Assembly (NCBI RefSeq): GCF_030066995.1
Contig: NZ_JASJAP010000005.1
Span: 310,001 to 374,000 of the forward strand
DNA from: Erythrobacter sp.
GTDB taxonomy: Bacteria > Pseudomonadota > Alphaproteobacteria > Sphingomonadales > Sphingomonadaceae
Length of the DNA stretch: 64,000 nucleotides
Direction of reading: 5' to 3'
In this document: positions 18,259 through 26,832 of the stretch, piece after piece
How the letters are laid out: each line of letters starts with the position of its first letter
Position numbering within the stretch: position 1 is the stretch's first letter
Notes under the pieces: generated by a model
Told to the model about the DNA's origin: nothing
What the model saw: the letters and a program-made list of their open reading frames with translations, nothing else
Databases searched by the model: none
Translations under genes and position numbers: made by a program

Positions 18259-19083
18259 TCAAGTTCCAGCGCCTTTGCGCCGCGCGCGCAATTCGCGCGC
18301 GAGTTGCAAACCATCCTCGCCCGCGCGGCGTCGGTCACTGAGCGCCGCCGAGCCGCGTGACTTCGAGAGTTTCCGACCGCGTGAATCCATGATCAGGTCG
18401 TGATGCAGGTAGCGCGGCACCGGCAAACCCAGCAATTCCTGCAAGACCCGGTGCACATCGGTCGAAGCGAAGAGGTCGCGTCCGCGCGTCACCAGCGTCA
18501 CCCCGTCAGCCGCGTCATCGAGTGTTACGGCCAGATGGTAGCTTGCCGGCAAGTCCTTTCGCACCAGCACGACATCGCCGAACTCGCGCGGATCGACATG
18601 GACACAGCCCGCCGCTTGGTCTTCCCAGACAAGATCTCCGACACGCTCAAGCGCGGCGTCGAGATCCAACCGAAGGGCAAAGGGTTCGTCCAACGATGCC
18701 GGGGGATAGAGCCCCTTCGCGCTGCCAGGGTATTCGATCCCATCCGCGCCGCGACGCGGAGCAATCGCAGCCATATCTCGGCGGGTTGCCACACAGCGAT
18801 AGAGCAGCCCTTCTCTCTCAAGACGGGAGGCCGCCTGTCGGTAACTTTCGAGCCGGGTCGATTGCGCGGGCACTTCGCGCCATTGCAACCCGAGCCATTC
18901 AAGGTCGCGGCGGAATTCATCCGCAAGCTCCGGGCGCGTTCGCGGTCCGTCAATATCCTCGATCCGAAGCAGGAACTCGCCACCGCCCGCCGCCGCTTCA
19001 TCAGCCGCGACAATCGCCGAAAAGGCGTGGCCGAGGTGAAGCGGTCCGTTTGGACTGGGTGCAAATCGCGTGACGACCGACAT
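18259..19083 (-). CDS. gluQ: Glutamyl-Q tRNA(Asp) synthetase
   Basis: Truncated class I GluRS paralogue that attaches glutamate to the queuosine base at position 34 of tRNA(Asp). The 274-residue protein has the HIGH-like PSPNGPLHLGHA and the KMSKS-like RKLSKS, and lacks the anticodon-binding domain, as in the family. The ATG at 19083 follows GGGGTGA. The zinc-binding region has only one cysteine (YRCVATRRDM), so the zinc site of the E. coli enzyme seems lost. queC at 51 kb belongs to the pathway that makes its queuosine substrate. Confidence 0.92.
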   Translation of the reverse strand: MSVVTRFAPSPNGPLHLGHAFSAIVAADEAAAGGGEFLLRIEDIDGPRTRPELADEFRRDLEWLGLQWREVPAQSTRLESYRQAASRLEREGLLYRCVATRRDMAAIAPRRGADGIEYPGSAKGLYPPASLDEPFALRLDLDAALERVGDLVWEDQAAGCVHVDPREFGDVVLVRKDLPASYHLAVTLDDAADGVTLVTRGRDLFASTDVHRVLQELLGLPVPRYLHHDLIMDSRGRKLSKSRGSAALSDRRRAGEDGLQLARELRARRKGAGT

Positions 19084-19220
19084 GGCGATCACCCCATGAC
19101 ACAGTGGCGCGAAACGCGCTATCCACGCTCTATCGACGCTTTAGCAACCGGTTGTCCACAGGGTTCCCACAGCCTTACCCCGGAAACGCTCGACACTCGA
19201 ATGTGGATGGCAAGTCTGTC

Positions 19221-19889
19221 ATGGCTTTGACTCTTTCCCTTGCCACGGCAGAAACGCGTTCAATCAGGGAGGAACACGAGGTGTTCAAAGCCGAACTGAT
19301 CGAAGGAGCCGCGAAGTTCCGCAGCGCGGACGAAGACCCGACACGCAACCTGTCGGCCTGCCCCGCTCTTGTTCTCAACGCGGACTACACTCCGCTGTCC
19401 TATTACCCGCTTTCGATCTGGCCCTGGCAGACAGCGATAAAGGCGGTGTTTCTGGACCGTGTGGACATCGTCGCAAGCTACGAGCGCGAAGTGCACTCTC
19501 CCAGTCTCGACATGAAGATCCCGAGCGTCATTGCGCTCAGGCAATATGTGAAGCAGAGCGAGTTTCCAGCCTTCACGCGTTTCAACGTCTTCCTGCGCGA
19601 TCGCTTCCAGTGTCAGTATTGCGGCAGCACCCAGAACCTCACCTTCGACCATGTCATCCCGCGCCGTCTGGGCGGGAAGACCACATGGGAAAACATCATC
19701 ACGGCCTGCGCGCCCTGCAACATGAAAAAGGGTGGCCGCACGCCCAAACAGGCCAACATGCCGGTGCAGATGAAACCCATCCGCCCGACAAGCTGGCAGC
19801 TGCAGCAGCACGGCAAGATGTTTCCGCCCAATTACCTGCACGAGACATGGCGGGACTGGCTTTACTGGGATATTGAGCTGGAAGCTTGA
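19221..19889 (+). CDS. HNH endonuclease family protein
   Basis: About 222 residues with a C-terminal HNH/McrA-type zinc nuclease: CQYCG, then FDHVIPRRLGG, then CAPCNMKKGGRTP, giving the two CxxC pairs and the His-Asn residues. The N-terminal part has the conserved CPALVLNADYTPLSYYPLSIWPW segment of a very widespread bacterial HNH family that is not a restriction system. The start is uncertain: ATG at 19221 was chosen, GTG at 19203 or ATG at 19104 are also in frame, the latter nearly touching divergent gluQ. Cellular substrate unknown. Confidence 0.85.
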   Translation: MALTLSLATAETRSIREEHEVFKAELIEGAAKFRSADEDPTRNLSACPALVLNADYTPLSYYPLSIWPWQTAIKAVFLDRVDIVASYEREVHSPSLDMKIPSVIALRQYVKQSEFPAFTRFNVFLRDRFQCQYCGSTQNLTFDHVIPRRLGGKTTWENIITACAPCNMKKGGRTPKQANMPVQMKPIRPTSWQLQQHGKMFPPNYLHETWRDWLYWDIELEA

Positions 19890-19920
19890 CCGGCCCGCCC
19901 GCGCGGGCGAGGTCTAGGGA

Positions 19921-20352
19921 ATGACGACGCTCTTCCTGACTGCCATTCTGATAGCTGCGACAATCATCATTCACTACGAGATCCTGCGCCTGGCGCGGCT
20001 CGGGGTCACCGATCTGGGCGTGCATCCCCCCGCCCGCCTCTGGATCATGCTGGGCAGCGCGATCATCTCGCACCTTATTCACATCATGCTTTACGCTGGC
20101 GCCTACCTGCTGCTTGAATTCCAGTTCGGTCTGGGCGCGATCGATGGCCCGGACAGCGGCAGCTTCAACGATGCGTTCTACTTTTCGATTGTCTGCTACA
20201 CGACGCTCGGGTTCGGCGACATTGTCCCCGCAGGGGAACTGCGACTGATGAGCGGGATCGAAGCGCTCAACGGGCTCGTCATGATCACCTGGACCGCCTC
20301 GCTCACCTACTTGCATATGGAGCGGTTCTGGAACGTGGACGCCCGGGATTAA
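19921..20352 (+). CDS. Small two-pore-helix type ion channel protein
   Basis: A 143-residue membrane protein with hydrophobic segments at the N-terminus (LFLTAILIAATIIIHYEIL), the middle (LGSAIISHLIHIMLYAGAYLLL) and C-terminus (NGLVMITWTASLTYLHM). Between the last two lies a pore loop with the filter-like TTLGFGD, close to the K+ channel TVGYGD. It fits the Pfam ion_trans_2 type. No regulatory RCK domain is present. Gate and ion selectivity are inference. Confidence 0.8.
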   Translation: MTTLFLTAILIAATIIIHYEILRLARLGVTDLGVHPPARLWIMLGSAIISHLIHIMLYAGAYLLLEFQFGLGAIDGPDSGSFNDAFYFSIVCYTTLGFGDIVPAGELRLMSGIEALNGLVMITWTASLTYLHMERFWNVDARD

Positions 20353-20358
20353 GTCCCC

Positions 20359-21594
20359 TCAGGTGACGGTCAACCGCTGGCTGAACTCGTCGCGTCGCCA
20401 ATCGCCATTTTCGAGCACGTCGCTCAATTCGCGCACGGCTGAGACCATGTCACCGAAGCGCAGGTAAGCCGGCGCAAAGCCAAATCGCAGGATGTCGGGA
20501 TCGCGAAAGTCGCCGATCACCCCGCGCGCGATCAGAGCTTGGCAAATCGCATAGGCTTCTTTGTGGCGCAAAGAGAGCTGGCTGCCGCGCGCGTCGCTGT
20601 TGGCCGGGCTTACGAGGTCCAGCGCAAGGCCCAGCGCTCCAACGCACTCCAGAAAGAACTCCGAAAGCGCGCGCGATTTCGCGCTCAAGCGCTCGACGCC
20701 GATCTCAGCGATCAGATCGACGCCGACTTCGAGCGCGGTGAGCGCAAGGACCGGCGACGTGCCGCATTGCAATTGTTCGATACCGGGCGCTGCCTCGTAT
20801 TCATCCGAAAAGGCAAAGGGCCGAGCGTGGCCGAACCAGCCGGTCAGCGGTTGCTTGAGATCGGGCAGGTGTCGCTCGGCAACAAAGGCAAAGGCGGGAG
20901 CACCCGGCCCGCCGCACAGATACTTGTAGCCGCAGCCCGTGGCGAAATCGGCGCCCACGGCGTTGAGATCGACAGGCAGCGCTCCGGTCGAATGCGACAG
21001 GTCCCACAAGACAAGCGCGCCGACTTCGTGGGCGGCTTTCGTCAGCGCCGACATGTCGAACAGTTCGCCTGTCTTGTAGTGCGCGTGGGTGAGCATCAGC
21101 AGCGCAACATCTTCATCCAGCGCTTCGAGAATCCGCTCTCGCGGAGCAAGGCGCTGGGTGGCGAGCCCTTGCCGCTCCAGCCCCTGGATCATGTAAATGT
21201 CGGTCGGAAAGTTGCCGGGTTCGGACAGAATGACCGTGCGCCCGCCGGTCGCTTCGCGTTGCATCTCCAGAGCGGCGGCGATCAGCTTGAAGAGGTTGGC
21301 GCTCACGGTGTCGCAGGCAATCACTTCAGAGGGCTGCGCACCGATCAGCGGAGCGATCTTGGCGCCGACACGGCTGCCCATTTCGAACCAGCCGGCCTCG
21401 TTCCAGGAGCGAATAAGGCCCTCGCCCCATTCGCGCTCCACCACCCGCGCCATCGCCGCTGGCGTCGCGCGAGGCAGCGCGCCCAGCGAGTTTCCGTCGA
21501 GATAGACCACTCCTTCGGGAAGGACAAAGCGTTCGCGAAAGCGCGCAAGCGGATCGGCCGCGTCAAGCTCGCACGCTGTATCCTCCAGCGTCAC
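20359..21594 (-). CDS. kynU: Kynureninase
   Basis: PLP enzyme cleaving L-kynurenine to anthranilate and alanine. The 411-residue product has VYLDGNSLGALPRAT near the N-terminus, the PLP-phosphate region, the aspartate-histidine LVLWDLSHSTGALPVDL and the PLP lysine in CGYKYLCGGPGAPAF. It is the last gene of kynA-kynB-kynU; its ATG overlaps the kynB stop (ATGA), implying translational coupling. The product anthranilate could feed tryptophan, quinolone-like or catechol pathways elsewhere. Confidence 0.96.
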   Translation of the reverse strand: MTLEDTACELDAADPLARFRERFVLPEGVVYLDGNSLGALPRATPAAMARVVEREWGEGLIRSWNEAGWFEMGSRVGAKIAPLIGAQPSEVIACDTVSANLFKLIAAALEMQREATGGRTVILSEPGNFPTDIYMIQGLERQGLATQRLAPRERILEALDEDVALLMLTHAHYKTGELFDMSALTKAAHEVGALVLWDLSHSTGALPVDLNAVGADFATGCGYKYLCGGPGAPAFAFVAERHLPDLKQPLTGWFGHARPFAFSDEYEAAPGIEQLQCGTSPVLALTALEVGVDLIAEIGVERLSAKSRALSEFFLECVGALGLALDLVSPANSDARGSQLSLRHKEAYAICQALIARGVIGDFRDPDILRFGFAPAYLRFGDMVSAVRELSDVLENGDWRRDEFSQRLTVT

Positions 21595-22229
21595 GTCAGC
21601 TCTCTCAGCACGGCGCGGACCGGGGATGCGTCGGCGCTGATGACCGCAAGGGGCAACGCGATGAGTTCGTACCGCCCCTCGGGCACGTCATCGAGCACCA
21701 GCCCTTCAAGCACTCGCATATCGTGCTTCAGCACAGCCTTGTGCGCCAGCATGTCCTTGGAATCCTGCGGGTCGATGGAAGGTGTGTCGATACCGATCAG
21801 GCGAACGCCCTGCACCCCCAGCCATTCGATAGTCTCTGGCGCGATGGCGGTTGTGTCGGCTTCCCAATGGCCATGCGGAAAGCGCTCGAAGGTGCGAAAC
21901 AGAACACGGTCCGCGCTGCCCAGATGCGGCAAATCGCCGATTTCGATGGCCGCGCCGGAACGCCGCGCATCGATGACCAGACACTCGCCAAGATACGGCT
22001 CCAGCGCCACGCTCGCGATATCGGGAGCGTTTTCGGCGTAGTGCAATGGCGCGTCCGCGTGCGCGCCCGAATGGGTCGAGAGCGTCAGGGCCGACACGTT
22101 GACGGGCGACCCCGCTTCGATTTGCCAGGTGCGCTTGTGAGAGAACGGCGTGTCGCCCGGCCACACCGGCAATTCGGGGTGCAGGGGCTGCGAGATATCC
22201 CAGATGCGTCTCGATGACGTCGCGCTCAT
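21591..22229 (-). CDS. kynB: Kynurenine formamidase
   Basis: Hydrolyses N-formylkynurenine to kynurenine and formate. The 212-residue product belongs to the cyclase family; the metal-binding motif HSGAHADAP (HxGxHxDxP) is clear, and the start IWDISQPLHPELPVWPGDTPF is typical. It overlaps both neighbours by 4 bp (kynA stop and kynU start), forming a compact three-gene operon. Confidence 0.96.
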   Translation of the reverse strand: MSATSSRRIWDISQPLHPELPVWPGDTPFSHKRTWQIEAGSPVNVSALTLSTHSGAHADAPLHYAENAPDIASVALEPYLGECLVIDARRSGAAIEIGDLPHLGSADRVLFRTFERFPHGHWEADTTAIAPETIEWLGVQGVRLIGIDTPSIDPQDSKDMLAHKAVLKHDMRVLEGLVLDDVPEGRYELIALPLAVISADASPVRAVLRELT

Positions 22230-23017
22230 ATCGCCGTCCTTACGCTAAGCAGCTCGGGGAAAAAGGCCTGCTTGAGCACCCCTTCGAGATAGGGCACTCC
22301 CGGCGTGCCACCGGTTCCGCGCTTGAAACCGATTATGCGCTCAACCGTCTTGAGGTGGCCAAATCGCCAACGTTGGAAATGGTATTCAAGGTCGACCAGC
22401 TTTTCGGCGAGCTCATACAAATCCCAATGCTCCTGAGGCTCGCGGTAAATCGTCGCCCAAGCCTCTTCGACGCTCGCATGGGCGAGATAGGGCGCGGTTA
22501 GGTCCCTTTCAGTCACGCTCTGGTCGATAGGAAATCCCCGCCGATTCAGGAGCGCAAGAGAGGCGTCATAGAGGCTGTTCCGCTCCATCTCTTCGCGCAG
22601 CCGCTGCCCCCAATCGCCCGTCTTGTCGTGCAGCCGAGCGTGCTTTGCATCGCGCCCGCCGAGCATGAATTCCATCATCCGGTATTGCGGCGATTGGAAG
22701 CCGGATGACGCACCCAGGTGCGGCCGGATCTTCGAGTAATCGTGGGGCGTCATCGTGCTGAGCACATCCCAGCTCTGAATGAGTTGCCCCTGCGCCCGCG
22801 CGACGCGCGAAAGCATCTTGAAGGCGGGACGCAGATTGTCGGATTCAATCGCCACACGCGCGCTGGTCAATTCGTGCAGGCACAACTTCAGCCACAATTC
22901 GCTGGCCTGGTGGACGATGATGAAGAGCAGCTCATCGTGCGCGTCCGAAGCTGGATGCTGAGCCTTTAGGATCCGACCAAGATCGAGATAGCTGGAATAG
23001 GTGACCGAACGGCTCAT
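22226..23017 (-). CDS. kynA: Tryptophan 2,3-dioxygenase
   Basis: Haem enzyme that opens the tryptophan indole ring with O2, the first step of the kynurenine route. The 263-residue product starts with TYSSYLDLGRILKAQHP and has the conserved FIIVHQASELWLKL containing the haem-side histidine, and FQSPQYRMMEFMLG. First gene of kynABU; only 39 bp separate it from the upstream DUF4112 gene, so it could be part of a longer transcript. Confidence 0.95.
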   Translation of the reverse strand: MSRSVTYSSYLDLGRILKAQHPASDAHDELLFIIVHQASELWLKLCLHELTSARVAIESDNLRPAFKMLSRVARAQGQLIQSWDVLSTMTPHDYSKIRPHLGASSGFQSPQYRMMEFMLGGRDAKHARLHDKTGDWGQRLREEMERNSLYDASLALLNRRGFPIDQSVTERDLTAPYLAHASVEEAWATIYREPQEHWDLYELAEKLVDLEYHFQRWRFGHLKTVERIIGFKRGTGGTPGVPYLEGVLKQAFFPELLSVRTAI

Positions 23018-23056
23018 GACAGCACAAGCCCTAGCGCGCGCGGCCCGACACGCAAA

Positions 23057-23503
23057 CTAGCCATCAACCACCCGCATCTCGGGGTAGCGCTTGTAAATAT
23101 GCTTCTTGATGATCCGAAGATTGCGGGTGTTTGAGCGAAACACGATGTCAGCCGCATCGCCAAGCAGCGGAATGAACCCGATCAGTGTGTCGAACGCGAC
23201 ATTGGCGCCCATCCGGGTCAACTGCCACTTTGAAAGGCCAAGATTGCGCGCCTCCCAGACGATGTAGGCGCCAACGGCTGTGGTGACGAAATCGCCGACG
23301 ACCGGGATCAGTCCGATGAGCGCATCAAGCCCGATCGGCAGGTTGACGCCGGGAATACGAAAGCTGCGCTCAAGAAGCAGTTCCATCGCTTCTACGCGCG
23401 CCAGGATCGACGCCGGATCGGTGCCCGTCGGCAAAGTCAGGCGCGTGGCCTCGGCGCCTTGGCCAGCCCATTGTCCTGCATCTGGATCCCATTTGCGAGC
23501 CAT
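23057..23503 (-). CDS. DUF4112 family membrane protein
   Basis: A 148-residue protein with two repeated hydrophobic Gly/Pro segments, GLDALIGLIPVVGDFVTTAVGAYIVW and FDTLIGFIPLLGDAADIVF, the hallmark of DUF4112. It ends with a basic helix (RNLRIIKKHIYKRYPE). Function unknown. Located between kynA and a peptide-binding lipoprotein, with gaps of 39 and 22 bp. Confidence 0.85.
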   Translation of the reverse strand: MARKWDPDAGQWAGQGAEATRLTLPTGTDPASILARVEAMELLLERSFRIPGVNLPIGLDALIGLIPVVGDFVTTAVGAYIVWEARNLGLSKWQLTRMGANVAFDTLIGFIPLLGDAADIVFRSNTRNLRIIKKHIYKRYPEMRVVDG

Positions 23504-23525
23504 CGTCCTGCGGCCTCCTTTCTCT

Positions 23526-25007
23526 TTAATTGGGTGGCCCGGACAACGGGAACAAGGGGTGGAGGCCCCAGGGGTTGGGCTGGTAGTTGGAAATGGAGCC
23601 GCGCACGAGCGACCAGCGCACCGGCGCGCCGAACGGAATAAACACCTCCGCGCGCACCAGTTCGGCGTGCGCTTCGGTCAGAACGCGGCGCTTCTCTTGA
23701 ACATCTGTCATGGTTAGCGAAGCGACGACCATCTGATCAACGTCCTGTGAGCAAAGACCGACCTCGAGCTCGCAATTGAACTGATTGAGATACCAGCGCG
23801 GGCTGGAATATCGCGCGACTCGGTCGCGCCATTCGAGTTCGGCGCCCTCACCTGGAAGCGCCCGAACGGCTTGAACACCAACACCGGACCAGGCCCGAGA
23901 AAGGCCGTCGAAGAGCAGATCGCTGCCAGGGCCGGGCGGCAGGCCAACCCGAAGGACCACCTGCTCCTCGCCGCTTTCGGCGCGCCAATCCTCGATCCGG
24001 GCCGCCGCAATCGCGCGGCGCTCTTCGATTGAAAGGCCCTCCCATCGCGTCGGTTCGAGCGCGTCGTCTTCGAGCAGCGCAGGCGGAACAATCCAGCTGC
24101 TCGGCTGCCATCCCCCCAGCCCAAAAGGTTCGATCAGCGCCTCACGATCGAGCGCCATGGACAGCGCTTCGCGCCGCGCCGGCTCCGCGAGCAGACCGGT
24201 GTCGCTGCGAAACACAAGACCGAACACGCCCCGTGTCGGATCGACCTGGATCGTCCCTCTCGAAAGAGGGCCCAACTCGATCCGAGGGAATGACGAAATC
24301 GACCCGTTCAGCAGCAAGTCGATATCCCCTTGCGCGAAGGCATCGATGGCCACGTCCGGGGGCAAGGCACGGACTGCAAGCGACCGGCTGCTTTCCTCCC
24401 AGTCTTCGCGACCGGGCAGCCCCCGATCTTCAGGCGCAAGTGCGCTCAAACGAACAAGCGCTTCGTCTTCATCAAGCGAAATCACCATGGGCCCTGCCCC
24501 GCTGCCGCTCTTGGCGATTCCAAGCTCGGGCTGAGCCAGCAAACGCAAGAACTCCGGCATAGGACTGGAGAGGCGCAATTCGACGACCTTCTCCGTCATC
24601 GCACGCACCTCCGTCACCTTGGCGAGATCAAGCCCGAGAGACGTCCCTTCGAGACGATCCAATAGTTCGAGCGTGGCGTCGCGAACGTCATTTGCCGAGA
24701 TTGGTTCGCCATCAGGCCAAGACCGCTCGCGCAGGCGAAAGATGTAGCTCATTCCGTCATCTGTCACGATCCAACGTTCTGCCAGAGCGGGAACGATCTG
24801 TCCGGAGGGGTCAAGCCCGACCAAACCCTCGCGCGATGCGCCACGCAGATGTTGGGCCACCGGAGACAGGCGTACTCCGTCATCACTGAAATCCGAGGGA
24901 TTACCGACAATCGCGACTTCAAGAGGGCCGTCCGCGCCGAAAGGAGAGCACGCACCTAAAACGGAAAGGCCCATAAGCCAGGTGACGGGAAGCGGTCGCA
25001 GCTGCAT
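23526..25007 (-). CDS. Orphan ABC-type peptide/solute-binding lipoprotein (SBP family 5)
   Basis: A 493-residue exported protein with an N-terminal lipobox (LSVLGAC, Cys20) and the family 5 fold: SREGLVGLDPSGQIVPALAERW, the extended-solute signature SWPDGEPISANDVRDA, and C-terminal ring residues. Such proteins deliver oligopeptides, nickel or sugars to ABC importers, but no permease or ATPase gene is nearby, so the partner is elsewhere or the protein has a different role. Substrate unknown. Transcribed toward DUF4112. Confidence 0.85.
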   Translation of the reverse strand: MQLRPLPVTWLMGLSVLGACSPFGADGPLEVAIVGNPSDFSDDGVRLSPVAQHLRGASREGLVGLDPSGQIVPALAERWIVTDDGMSYIFRLRERSWPDGEPISANDVRDATLELLDRLEGTSLGLDLAKVTEVRAMTEKVVELRLSSPMPEFLRLLAQPELGIAKSGSGAGPMVISLDEDEALVRLSALAPEDRGLPGREDWEESSRSLAVRALPPDVAIDAFAQGDIDLLLNGSISSFPRIELGPLSRGTIQVDPTRGVFGLVFRSDTGLLAEPARREALSMALDREALIEPFGLGGWQPSSWIVPPALLEDDALEPTRWEGLSIEERRAIAAARIEDWRAESGEEQVVLRVGLPPGPGSDLLFDGLSRAWSGVGVQAVRALPGEGAELEWRDRVARYSSPRWYLNQFNCELEVGLCSQDVDQMVVASLTMTDVQEKRRVLTEAHAELVRAEVFIPFGAPVRWSLVRGSISNYQPNPWGLHPLFPLSGPPN

Positions 25008-25103
25008 CGCAAACGAGTGTCTAGCAGAGCGGTGCGATTGCGTCAGCGTGGGAGGAGAGCTTTTCTACCTTGGAAGCCGATATCCAGCGCGCGGGCGCGC
25101 CGA

Positions 25104-25481
25104 TCAAACCTTGCGCAGTGTCGAGGGATCGGGAGGAGGAGGAGCGCGGTGCTGCCACGACCGTTCAAGAACTCGGGCAGGTTCGGTTTCTTCGACTTCG
25201 ACAGGTTTACGCGCGCGCTGCGAATCGATTTCTTCATCAAACGCAATGCCAAAGCGGTTATCCTGGACCCACGCGACGCTGCCTCCGATCTTGCCGATGT
25301 TTCGAAGTTCGACCTCAAGACGATAGCCGCGCTGAACAACCGCGGACCCTTCTGCCATCATTCCGCCATCTGACAGATTGCGAACCCGAACGCGGTGCAC
25401 ATCGGATTCGTTCTCGATGCGGACATTCGCAAGCAGGAACAGGCTATCGCGCGTCAAGCTACGTGTTTCAACACCCGTCAT
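25104..25481 (-). CDS. PilZ-domain protein
   Basis: A 125-residue single-domain protein resembling PilZ, the c-di-GMP-binding module: a basic N-terminal part (ETRSLTRDSLFL), beta strands, the NLSDGGMM stretch matching (D/N)xSxxG, and KIGGSVAWVQDNRFGIAFDE near the end. The RxxxR arm is not clearly canonical, so ligand binding is uncertain. The C-terminal 30 residues are Pro-rich and variable. Situated between the SBP lipoprotein and dksA on the same strand. Confidence 0.75.
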   Translation of the reverse strand: MTGVETRSLTRDSLFLLANVRIENESDVHRVRVRNLSDGGMMAEGSAVVQRGYRLEVELRNIGKIGGSVAWVQDNRFGIAFDEEIDSQRARKPVEVEETEPARVLERSWQHRAPPPPDPSTLRKV

Positions 25482-25553
25482 TTTCGCCGTTCCTCCTGTG
25501 GACCCTGAGCGGTGCTATTAACTGCACACTTAAATGTCGCTCGTACCAGTGGC

Positions 25554-25580
25554 GCGATCTACCTAGCGGTAGGAGATCGC
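25554..25580. other. Hairpin in the dksA-PilZ spacer
   Basis: GCGATCT (25554-25560) pairs with AGATCGC (25574-25580), extended by ACC/GGT with a small bulge. No T-run follows on either strand, so it may be an RNA structure in the PilZ leader or an operator rather than a terminator. Confidence 0.35.
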
Positions 25581-25715
25581 GGTAAATCTCTGGTAAATTT
25601 TGTTCGGTTACCCAAGCGGTCTGTGCGGCGCGTCCCAATCTGAAACGCTCTCCTGGGACGATCTTTCTGATGGCCCGACACACTCAGGGCCTTGCTAAGG
25701 CAAGCGCAGAGCGGC

Positions 25716-26174
25716 CTACTCGTCGCGGCTGACTTTCTCGCGCCTTTCATGGGCTTCCTGCGCCTCAACCGTCATCGTCGCGACCGGACGGGCAATAAGC
25801 CGCCTCAGCCCAATCGGATCGCCCGTCACTTCGCAATACCCATATTCGCCGGCATCGATGCGCCGAAGGGCCGCATCGATCTTCGAGATCAACTTGCGCT
25901 GCCGGTCTCGGGTGCGCAATTCAATTCCCCAATCCGTCTCACTCGATGCGCGATCGTTGAGATCGGCCTCGCGTATCGGGCCATCCTGCAACGACTGGAG
26001 CGTCTGGTCAGCGGCGGAATGGATCGACCGCTTCCATTCGATGAGAAGCATACGAAAGTACGCCTGCTGCGTCTCGTTCATATACTCTTCGTCATCGCTG
26101 GGAATGTAGTCAGGCGCGAGGAGGCTTTTCGCCTTTTCGAGAATGTCGATTTCGTCAGCTGCAGACGTCGCCAT
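25716..26174 (-). CDS. dksA: RNA polymerase-binding transcription factor DksA
   Basis: DksA binds the RNA polymerase secondary channel and acts with ppGpp in the stringent response. The 152-residue product has the coiled-coil region (YFRMLLIEWKRSI to DRQRKLISKIDAALRRID) and a C-terminal globular segment with GEYGYCEVTGDPIGLRRL. As in other alphaproteobacterial DksA proteins as I know them, only one of the four zinc-finger cysteines is kept. The ATG at 26174 follows AAGAGGG and was preferred to an upstream in-frame codon at 26192. Confidence 0.93.
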   Translation of the reverse strand: MATSAADEIDILEKAKSLLAPDYIPSDDEEYMNETQQAYFRMLLIEWKRSIHSAADQTLQSLQDGPIREADLNDRASSETDWGIELRTRDRQRKLISKIDAALRRIDAGEYGYCEVTGDPIGLRRLIARPVATMTVEAQEAHERREKVSRDE

Positions 26175-26493
26175 GAGGCCCTCTTGTAACAATCATAATC
26201 CGCATGACAGCTCCGTATCAGCGCCTGAGTGTTCTCATTGGCCCGCTCGTCCCCAGCAAGTCGCAGCGATTGGCTGGGCCTATACGGATGAGGGAAAAGG
26301 GTAGCAAGCCGCTTTGCGCAAGAGTCCCGGTTTTGGAACGAAATTTCCATCCCTGCATCGATCCGAGGGACAAATGTCGCGGTGGTTAATCATTTGTTAG
26401 CCATGATCCGCAAGACCTTGCGACAGGCGGTCGAAGCCATGGGGAAATCGGTCGCCTGATTACTTCGCTTTCAACCTTTGGGGGGACAACGCT
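26175..26493. other. 319-bp divergent spacer between dksA and a Sel1 gene, with a CtrA-like box
   Basis: No credible gene. It contains TTAA-N7-TTAG (26386-26400), one base from the CtrA consensus TTAA-N7-TTAA, about 95 bp before the Sel1 gene. An 18-codon open frame at 26403-26459 lacks a ribosome-binding site and is not called. Confidence 0.35.
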
Positions 26494-26823
26494 GTGCAAT
26501 TGAAGTCGATCGACACGAAGGGTAGCCAACCCGCGGACACTACCGGATCGGATCTGCTGGTCGCGAAAGCGCTGGCCGCTGCGGCGCGCGGCGACGTGAG
26601 CACCCTGTTCGATCTGGGTGTTGTGTATTCGACCGGCAGTCACGGCGTTAAGTGCGACCTCATCGAGGCCCACAAGTGGTTCAACATCGCCGCAGCCCGC
26701 GGACACGAAGACGCCGCCTATTGCCGCGCCGATGTGTCTGACGAAATGACAGCGCGCGAAATCGCCGAAGCGCAGCGACGCGCGCGCGAATGGTTGGCTC
26801 AGGACCGGCGCAACGCCGCCTGA
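26494..26823 (+). CDS. Sel1-repeat protein
   Basis: A 109-residue protein built around one or two Sel1/TPR-like helical repeats: GDVSTLFDLGVVYSTGSHGVKCDLIEAHKWFNIAAARGHEDA, then a helix AREIAEAQRRAREWL. Sel1 proteins are protein-interaction adaptors. The start is a GTG at 26494 behind GGGGGA. A CtrA-like box lies upstream, so cell-cycle control is possible. No signal peptide is visible, so it is likely cytoplasmic. Confidence 0.8.
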   Translation: MQLKSIDTKGSQPADTTGSDLLVAKALAAAARGDVSTLFDLGVVYSTGSHGVKCDLIEAHKWFNIAAARGHEDAAYCRADVSDEMTAREIAEAQRRAREWLAQDRRNAA

Positions 26824-26832
26824 ACCTCTCTC

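Noticed and set aside
20539..22041. A 500-codon forward frame across kynU and kynB
   Set aside because: Antisense to two intact enzymes with all catalytic motifs; composition is arginine-rich and non-globular.
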